Below are positions 24,601 to 33,600 of a stretch of DNA of 64,000 bases, in pieces. This stretch comes from Nageia nagi. Taxonomy: Eukaryota > Pinophyta. A model generated the notes under the pieces. That model saw only the letters and a list, made by a program, of their open reading frames with translations. It ran no database searches and had not been told where the DNA came from. The translations under genes were made by a program, and so were the position numbers. Every line of letters begins with the position of its first letter. Position 1 is the first letter of the stretch. The stretch spans positions 138,136,001 through 138,200,000 of the forward strand of contig JBITNC010000001.1 of the NCBI GenBank assembly GCA_050084985.1, read 5' to 3'.

Positions 24601-27600
24601 TGGCAGCATAGAAGGTTATAAATATACACGCCACCCCTTCCTCATTTCTACTACTTCATCTCAAATTTTTCACCCTTCCCCCAATCGCATCATTTCTAGG
24701 GCATGCTTTTGCACTCATCTAAAACAGTGCACCAGGGAGAAATAAGGAGTATAGAGGGACGTTGTGCATCTAGGTAGCTTGTTTTTGGCTAAGGCATTTA
24801 GTGAGGCCCCGAGCTCAAGGTGCATGCTTTTTGACACATGCTTTTTCACTCACCCAGATCCATGTGCCCGGGTGTGAGGTGAAGAATTATGTTCTGAAAT
24901 TTGACTAAGTGACCCAAGCCCCAGTCGCATGCTTTTCAAGCAGTGCTCAAGCACTCATCCAAAACTGTGCACCCGAGATTGCAAGGGGAAATTGGTCAAG
25001 TGTGAGACACTAGGAGTTGGGAGGAGAAGAGGACAAGTGGCAAGCATGCACCCTGCGATGCATTCATACTCCATGCATCTCATTTGAAAGGGGGGCAACT
25101 TTGATTTAGTGTACTAGATGTCCTATAGCGCAGGTCTACATGTCTGGTTCTGCCTTGTTGCATCTTTCACAACATTCAAATTTGTCCTTAGGTTCTCTTG
25201 AGGCATTCCAGACATTTTTGCATGGCTTCTAGTATCAGACCACCTCCATCAAGGGCCAAGAAAATTCAAGGGCAACTATTTGAGAGACATGTGACCAAGA
25301 ACCAGATGGCTCGACTTTCGAAAGAGAGCCTGATTGAATTTCAAGAGAGAGAGAGAGACCAGAGCTCCCTAAGGCGAAATTCAATGGGAGATACACCTTT
25401 GTTGGTGACACATATTGGGGAAACCTGGACCCCATCCAGACTTTAGCCTCCACAGCTTTCATCAGTAAGGAGGACTTATCAAAAGAGCTCACCCACATAT
25501 GTGGCTTGTTCAATGCCAGTATGATGCCTTTTGCAGTACCTTTTCCTTATCAGAAGAGCTCACCCACACATGTGGCTTGTTCAACGCCACTATATGTGGC
25601 TTTTGCAGTACCTTTTCCTGACTTGTGCTACGAGGTAGCCAGGAAATGTGAATATGACAAGAGAGTCCTACGGGACATAGAGGGAAATGTGATCATGGAC
25701 TTCTCCCCTATTGGGATTGAAGCAGCCTTTGGCTGGAGAAGGTATGGTGACGATTACACTTTGGCATACTATGAAGAATTCCATGATTCCATGGCCCGCC
25801 TGGGGACTTCATTTGGCCCTAGTTACTGGAAGATTACCAAAATCCTTAAGGATAGAGGTTGATCAACGCTTTTAGAGAGGAGTTCTTGCCTGTTGTGGCC
25901 AAGTTGATCACTCTCTTGTCAATGGTTACTGGTTAGGAGAATGATACTAAGTATAGGAGGGAGTTCACAAGCTTCATTGTAGTTATCATCTTGGAGAGAG
26001 CTATTTGATGGGCTGGGGTAATTAGTGATGCCCTACACCATTCGTTAGCTTATTTTGGCTCCTTGAAGAGATTCTACATGAACTCCTATCTCGTATACTT
26101 GTTATTGCATGGCAAGGTTAGATCCAAGGAGCTGGCCAATGAAAGATATTTAGGACAAATGAGCGCTCCCGCGTGGCGAGCTTATCCAAAGTGGTCGTAC
26201 CAGAACAAGTTTCAGTATTTCTGTGAAAGAACTAACCAGTGGGAGTATGATATCTACAAAGATATCAAAGGGGATTCCTTGGTAAAGAGGATTTCTAATG
26301 CAGCTTTCCAAGCTATCAGTGTACATGCGGATTTCTTCTTGCAAAATGCTAACCATACATTCATTAGAGTCTATTGCTAAGAGGAGCAACCCCTACTCTT
26401 GCCAAGATATGCCAACGATAGGCTCATCCTCATGGAATTTGCCAGGCAACTTTTGTTCTTGAAAGAGAAAGTCTGAAAGAAGAAGAACACGACCGTTAAC
26501 TTGCCTATTTCAATAGCAAGATATGCATGTCAGACGTAGGTTGAGGTAGCCGATACAAAGAAGGAACTGCAACAATACACCTTTTCCAAGGAGGTAGTTG
26601 CAAGAAACTATGATCCTAGGGGCATAATTGCACATTTCTACAACACTGCATTCCACAAACCTATTGTGTTTCCGCATAAGTCTTTGGGGAGTGTGTAGAA
26701 GTACTGAAACGTGCAAGATGAGGAGGAGATTGCAAAGATAGATGCTCTTTTGAGCAAGAAAAAGGCTTTCCTTCAGGTAGAAAAACCACCTTAGATATTT
26801 CTAACTACAAAGCCTATATCTAAGGAGATCCCTCTCAGGATCAATTCGTCTCCTCCTCTTGCTCATACTGCATCTCTACCAATTTTTGGAAAGAGGCAAG
26901 AGGCTCCAAGGGAACACATTCCGGGCCCTAGCAAGCGCAACGTAGTAATGGCTGATCTCAAGGACATTGGCTATTGCACTCTCCCTTCGGATCTACTGGA
27001 TGATGTAGTAGGTGAGGCTTGTGCCAATGATTCACCCACGAAAGTGGTCCCTTCCAGGTTCACTCATTCTCCTGGATGCAGAGAGAAAGTTCCCCTATTA
27101 CAACCAAGTTCTAGTTCCAGTTCTGAATGTTCCACTTCCTCTTCTGATGAAGAGACTGATGAAGAGCCCGACCATACAACAAAAGATTTTGGAGAAGAAT
27201 CGGAAAGCTGTGGTGGAAGAGAAGAAGAGGAAGAAGAAGATGATGATGATGCTACCATTGTTCCTGAGCAAGAAGATGTAGCTATAGGTGCCTTTGCACC
27301 TGATGAGATGGAGATTGAAACTCTCCCAGATGATAATGAGATAGTAGACATTGGAACATATGATGATGACATCTAGATTGTTGGAGAAAAATGTGCTAGA
27401 GAGGTGGGTGCCTTCAAACCCTCTCCTGCTGAGCATAGGAAGAAGTCCCCTTCCTCTTCGCATAAATCCTCCACAAAGAGGACGAGCCATGAGAGATCTC
27501 CCCAGCCACGGAGTAAAGAAATATCTATAGGCAGTGATGGAGGAGATGAAGAGGATGAAGGAGAGACTGAGGAACTAAAGAAGAAGAGAAGGCAGGAAGA

Positions 27601-30600
27601 GCACCAAGGCAAGGAGATTACCATAATTCAGACCACTCCAGCGAAAGAGGTCAAGAAGATCGATGAAGGACAATTGTTGGTTCAGAGATTCTCCCCCCAG
27701 CCAGTAACTGAGCATCCAAATCTTGACCTAGATGCCTGGCTAAAAACCCTCAGCATGAGTATGACTCATGATGAAGATATACATCAGGATTTGCTCTCTT
27801 AAGATGAGGAAGAGTAGCTTTCGGATGGTGAAAAGATTCGAAGGGTTAACACATTTGTTTCCACCTCCCAAAAGGAAATCTCCATCAGCCTTTGCTATTT
27901 AAAGGAGAAACACCCTCAGAGAGTAGAATACTGTGTCATCGAGACATTCAAGATGCTCGTGAAGCTAGGATTGATAGCTCGAAAACATGTAGTTACTCAA
28001 AATGTTGTAGTCATGGAGCAGGAGGGGTCAAAGCCAAGGAGGTAAAGAGGTTGAAAAAGGAACTCACGGCTAGCAGGAAGGTCATCAAGGAGTTCCAGAA
28101 GATCAATACTACCCCTTTAGATCTGTAGAAGCAAACCTCTTTCCATGAGGGATGAGAATTGATGAAGGAGCAGCTGAAGAAGGAAATGATGGAGGCTATC
28201 GAGAGATTGTCTTCTCGAATTTACAAGCTCCTTGCTGAAGGTGTGGAAATTAGGGACCTTAAGATGCAAATCTCAGTGCACCTTAGCACGTTGAATAGCC
28301 ATCTTCCCAACATCTCCCATTTGCAGCATATTTACGCTAACAATCTTGAGAAGTTAGTCTACTGCCACGAGTTCACATACCATCATGATTGGTTGAACCA
28401 CACACTTGAAAAGTGCAACATAGTCTTGAAGATTAGAATCCCCTTGGGAAAGGAGGTCGAGGAATAGATGAGTGAATATGCCTATTAGCTCATGTTCCAA
28501 CAAGAGGACAACAATGTGAGAAAGGAGGCGGCATTGGCAAAGGCTTAGAACCTGATATAGGAGCATCTTGACATCGATGATCTCAGCTTGCTAAAGGTAG
28601 GGCATCCTATCGTCTATGAAAGACGGATGGTCATCTGGAGTCAGATGCAGGCTACATCAAAGAAGATAGAGGATTGCTTTCAGTAGAATGGTAGCACCGT
28701 TGGCATGATTTCTAAGGGCGTGTAGAAGACTATGGCGTTCTTGGAGGAGACCATTTAGTCGTATGGTCTCATCGAGGAGTGGAACTCTGCCAGTATCAGA
28801 TCAGATCTGGCCTAGGTCTGATCCATCTGTAGATTCTGTCTGCGGTATTTGATCTTTTGTTTAAATGCATATTTGATGGTGGTTGTTATGTTAGACACTA
28901 TTTCACTTGATTTGACTGGTGTAGGGATGTGTTTTTACTCCTGCCAGGTTCATATCTTTCTGACTCATTTATGACTCTGACCGGTATAGGGATGAGGTTT
29001 TGCTCTCGTCGGTTCAGGTGTCAGACTTCTTTATTGCTTATCTGATTCACTTTTGAGTAGCTTAGATGTAGATTAATTGTATGTTAGTTGTGGCATGTAT
29101 ATTTTGTCAGTTTTTTAAGTACCACTTGCATTGATTCATGTAAGCAATTTGATTTTCTATCGGTATGTGTGTTGCATGTGTGCACACCATATCAGATTCG
29201 ATGCCTTTAGGGCAACACCTCTAATGGCCTATTTATACCACATCCTGGCCATTTAGAAGGGGATTTTGCATTTGGGACTTTGCACTTGGAATACTACATA
29301 ATATCACACATTGTTGCACATGTGAGACTTTGCACTTAATAGAAATATTGCATATTGAGGATCTTTCATTTTGGGATGCTGGCTACAAGCTTTTGTATGT
29401 GTAAGAATTTCTGAGTTGCATTTGTTGTAACTGAGGTTTATTGTATTTCATATGAATGCAACGAGGTTTTCTACATATGTTTGGGTTGTTGCATCCTTAA
29501 GTATTTACATTCCATTGCATAGAGGTTTGCTGCATAAGGGGTTCTATGCATGTTCATCATTGAATATCATTATGAATGTATTTTTTTTGAGGAATGAGAT
29601 TATAAAGTTAATACTATGAAGGATGTCATTTGTGGGATCATGCCTATAGGAATAACTTTCCCCTTTGGAGTTGTATATTGAATATCCATTGAAGTGGTTT
29701 GAGTTTTTCTTTGCATGGTTTGCACGTAAGTGGATGTATTCTAAGGTTCATAGCTTGTCTTTATACCATTTAGTTAGGTTCTTGCACTCATGCCCTCACG
29801 CCCTTACTTCATTTATTTCTTCCCACCGAGTCTTCCACCAAGACTCTACAGCTTCTTGCTCTAATCTGGCAATGATTTGAGCAAATATTGCTAGTTGCTG
29901 CCCTGCTTGATAGTGAGTACATCGACCTTAATGAATCTGAAGATGACCTGCCGAGACATTGCATCACTGGTGATACCTTCATAAGTTCATTTTTCCTTGT
30001 ATTCCTTTGCATTTATCCCTGTGTTTATCCTTTCTTTTGTGATCCTTCTTCGCTTTCGTTCACATTTGTAGTCTTACCTTATTGTGGAAAGGAGTTCCGG
30101 CATTGTATTTCCCTTGTATACGGTTAACAACATGCATCTCTGACTACTGTGCCTTCAAGACCATATTCCATGTGAGCACTTGGGGTAACCAATCCTTTCA
30201 GGAGGAAACAAGTACTGCTTTTCCTCTAAGTCTTGTGCATGTTTTGGACTAGGAAAGAAAAACATGCCAACAGACCCCAAACTTGTTGCACCCAAGTTGT
30301 AATAAGTGTGGTGTTAGGAATTCATCCCAAAAATTATCCAACAAGGGTATGACTCTTAAAACCATTGAATGAAGACAAATTCGGAGGCATTTTTTTACAA
30401 AGTAGTACAACTTAATTACTCGTTTTGGAGGCAATTTCATAAATTCAAGCATTTTAAAAAATTATGGATATTATATTATTAATTTAATTTTTTAAATAAT
30501 AAATAAATATTTAATATTTATTATTTAAAATTTAAAAACAATAATAATATATTGAAATTTTATTTCAAACTTCTAAACATGTTGAATTTCTTTTTTATAT

Positions 30601-33600
30601 ATAATTTTTATGAATATTAATGGTTAATTTCTCAAGAATATTTAAAAATAATTTTTTTTAACATTATATATATATATATATATTGCCGTACAACGTCATA
30701 TCCAAAATCTGGCCCAAACGGTCACTGTCTTCAGGACACGTCCCACCATACCCATCCTCGAAACTTCATGGAACATACTTTCTTACACCTTACTGCATAT
30801 TAGCTTCTCATTTTAACTTACATTGCATTGGCTTTTTCCTTCCTGTTTGTTCATCACTGTCATGTTTTCGACCATAAAACTTAACAACTTGTTCAATATT
30901 ATGATACTGATAATCCTACTTTGCTGCTGCAGGATCGAGGGGGCCCTGGTCTAGCCTCAAATTTTGGTGAGTTATCATTTTTTTCTTTGATAATAAAATA
31001 ATGGGACTGTTTGGGACTCTTAGATATAAGAGAAGAGTTGTCTTGCTTGCCTTTGTAGCAATCTGTCATGCTTGTAAATCCTTAGCTGTTTGTTTCTGGT
31101 ATTTAAATAATTTTAGGCTTTCATGAATTTGGATTAACTACATTATTTAGAAGTTTTGGTCTTCCTGATGTTAAGTTACTATTAAGTTACTATATGATTG
31201 ACATTTGCCTACAGATAGTCAGAAGTACTCAGGTGGTGGTTCTACTACGGGAGATCCATCTATCAACCAGCCAATTGGCCTTTCAGCGGCAGCAATGGCA
31301 GCATCTATCATGGCAGGAGCTCTAGGGGGGGCACAGACAGGCATAACAAGTCAAGGTCAAAGTAATATTGGAGGGCCTGATCCTCTTACCCTTCATTTAG
31401 CTAGCATGTCCAAGAATCAGCTTTATGAGGTCCTATATGAGATGAAGGTACAGACATTGTTTGTTTGATTTCAAATGGATATTTAATATGCACCTTATGA
31501 ACAGGTTGGGCCTAATGTATCTCTAAAAACTTCCTAATTGTAGGCTTTAGCTCAGCAAAATCAACAGCAGGCTCGCCAGATTTTGGTTTCATATCCACAA
31601 TTTTCAAAAGCACTTTTCCAGGTGAGTTACTCCTCTGAGAAATTGTCAAATACAATTTCTCAGTCTTGTTTTATGTTTTCTTTTGTTATCATCTTGGACC
31701 AAGTAGAGGAGACTTTCTTTAGCAAAATGTTTAGCCACTTAGCACTTCGACCAGTCTTCTGGTCAAGTGGTCTTCAACTGCTGGATATCCACCTGACCTA
31801 TGGAACTACTAGATATCACGAAAATTGGTTTACATTTTATTACTCGATTCTATAATATAATGTACTAAATGTTTCTTCCCTCAACATGTAGTTTTTGTGG
31901 ACTCAGTTTTTCTTTACAGCTGAGAATAATTTCAGTTTCATCCTTTTTATTCTCTCAGGAATCCTTTTTTCCTAACCTTTGCTCTCCTCATGGTTCCGAA
32001 AGCTGATATATTATAAAATCAAGATTTTTAACTGGTTCACCACTAACATTTCAGTTTTTTCCCCCTATTATCTGGCTAATATTGTTGAAAAATAATTTAA
32101 AAGAGTGACATAATGTTATAAACCAAGAAATAAAATTAACTGGGCAGAGAGATTGTATTTATGTTAATTTTTGCCTCTATTTTCCAACTAGCATTTATGA
32201 AAAAGCATTGAGAAACTGAATAAAAGGAGGAAATAAAATAAGAACCAAGGCCAATCAGTCCGTCATCTTTCTTTTCTGGCTATTTTTTGGTTTTTATGTA
32301 GCTACTGAATAGAGAATGCTTTTGATATGTATCCAATCTTCTTACCTGTATGCATAGGGATAATATACATGCAATTTTTCTGCAAAATGTATCTTTTTTT
32401 AAAGATTTGATTATAAAAAACGATTCTCTGAAATCATTCACTCAAACAGAATGTACTTGAGTACTTCCAGGCAAGTGTGGTTTGGTTAGAAAGCTGGCAA
32501 AAGCCTTAAGAACATATATGGTTAGGGAAATTTCTCAATATCATCTGAATTGTTTTATATTTAGAAGGGGGAGATTTCGAAACCCTTATCCAGAAACAAA
32601 CAAACAAAGAAATCTTTTCAAGTTATTAATGTGTTATGGAGTGATCAAGATAGATCAATGGGACTTGAGAAATAAAACAAGTGCGTGCCAATCTCCTTTT
32701 AAGCCTAAAGGGGGCTCTAAAATACAAGAGAACTAGACTACATCTTGCTCATAAGCTATACTTAATTTATATGAAATTAAGAATGGGACAAGAAAGAGGA
32801 GAGCAACTGTGTTTGCAAATGCACATGTATAGACGCAACCATGTGAGATGTCTAATAAAATGAAATGAACTTGTTATGTCAAATTGTCAATATCAGTTTA
32901 TGCTGCTGTTGAGATAGGTAGTTTGTGAACATTTTATATTGAACATTGTCATTTATACATACTTTGTTTTATGTTGATTATTCATTATGGCACGAGGCAT
33001 CTTATCTTAAAGATGTTTATTTCTTAAATATTGCAGATAGAGATCATGCTTGGCTTGGTGCCTCAAAATATGGTACTTCATTTTTGTTTGTTTATTTCAA
33101 TTTCATAGCATTTAAAAGGATATTTTTAGCAATGTCTAGGATCTTTCTGCCAAAATGAGAACTCAGTATTAGTAAACAAATTATTCATTGCAGTTATCCA
33201 AATTTCGGCAATCTTCAAATACTTCTCCTCAACAAGCATCACAAACAGTTCAGGCAGATTCTGGGATACATTCTGGCCAACAGGATCAGATGCACTCGAG
33301 ACAGAATCAAATTCAACCTGGACAACAAACACAGACACAGCTTGGTCAGAACTGTCAGGTGCAATTGCTACAACAAATTCCCGCCCAAAACATACCAATG
33401 GGGCAGCCTCTGATTCAAAATCTACAGCAATCACACACTCAAGTCTCACAACCATTATTGCAATCTATACAACCAGTATCTCAAAATCTGCATGTACCAG
33501 TTCAACCTCCAATGCAGCCCCAAACTACAATGATACAGCCGCATGTTCCACCTATTATTTCAAGTCAGTCTCAACAATCTTCTATGCAGCCGGCTTTAGG

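Larger units (their letters stand above)
23420..25190 (+). repeat. Leader of tandem ~100-bp hairpin repeats
   Basis: A degenerate tandem array. Each unit has TTGGCTAAGT, then AGTCGCATGCTTTTCAAGTG, then (A)GTGCTTTTGCACCC, then CCAAAnCCATGCGACCAGG. Core copies start near 23609, 23820, 23911, 24010, 24109, 24410, 24517, 24701, 24837 and 24941. Units 3-5 are spaced 100 bp apart; others are 105-210 bp, up to 300. GTGC-TTTT-GCAC can fold into a stem-loop, and in the last copy the sequence changes to AGTGC-TCAA-GCACT, keeping the pairing. Two TATA modules are embedded (24260, 24617). The array sits directly 5' of the broken ORF at 25.2 kb. Confidence 0.75.
3698..30932 (+). other. CSTF64: 27.2-kb intron of CstF64, packed with transposable elements
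   Basis: The interval runs from the GT after the RRM exon to the AG before the RGGPGL exon. Protein continuity across it (NREQ to DRGGPGL) is strong. It contains copia, hAT, LINE and a hairpin-leader LTR-like element in both orientations, none with an intact coding region. The first ~1.2 kb (3698-4880) has no identifiable element and is T-rich, as is usual for plant introns. Confidence 0.9.

Noticed and set aside
23609-24977. Regularly spaced repeats resembling a CRISPR array
   Set aside because: The repeats are degenerate, spacing varies from about 100 to 300 bp, the context is a plant intron, and no cas genes exist.
27064-27372. Minus-strand Ser-rich open frame
   Set aside because: Antisense shadow of the acidic Asp/Glu/Ser block on the plus strand.
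33126-33455. 109-codon minus-strand open frame over a CstF64 exon
   Set aside because: Antisense shadow of the Q-rich linker exon; the plus-strand exon is fixed by splice phase and family similarity.
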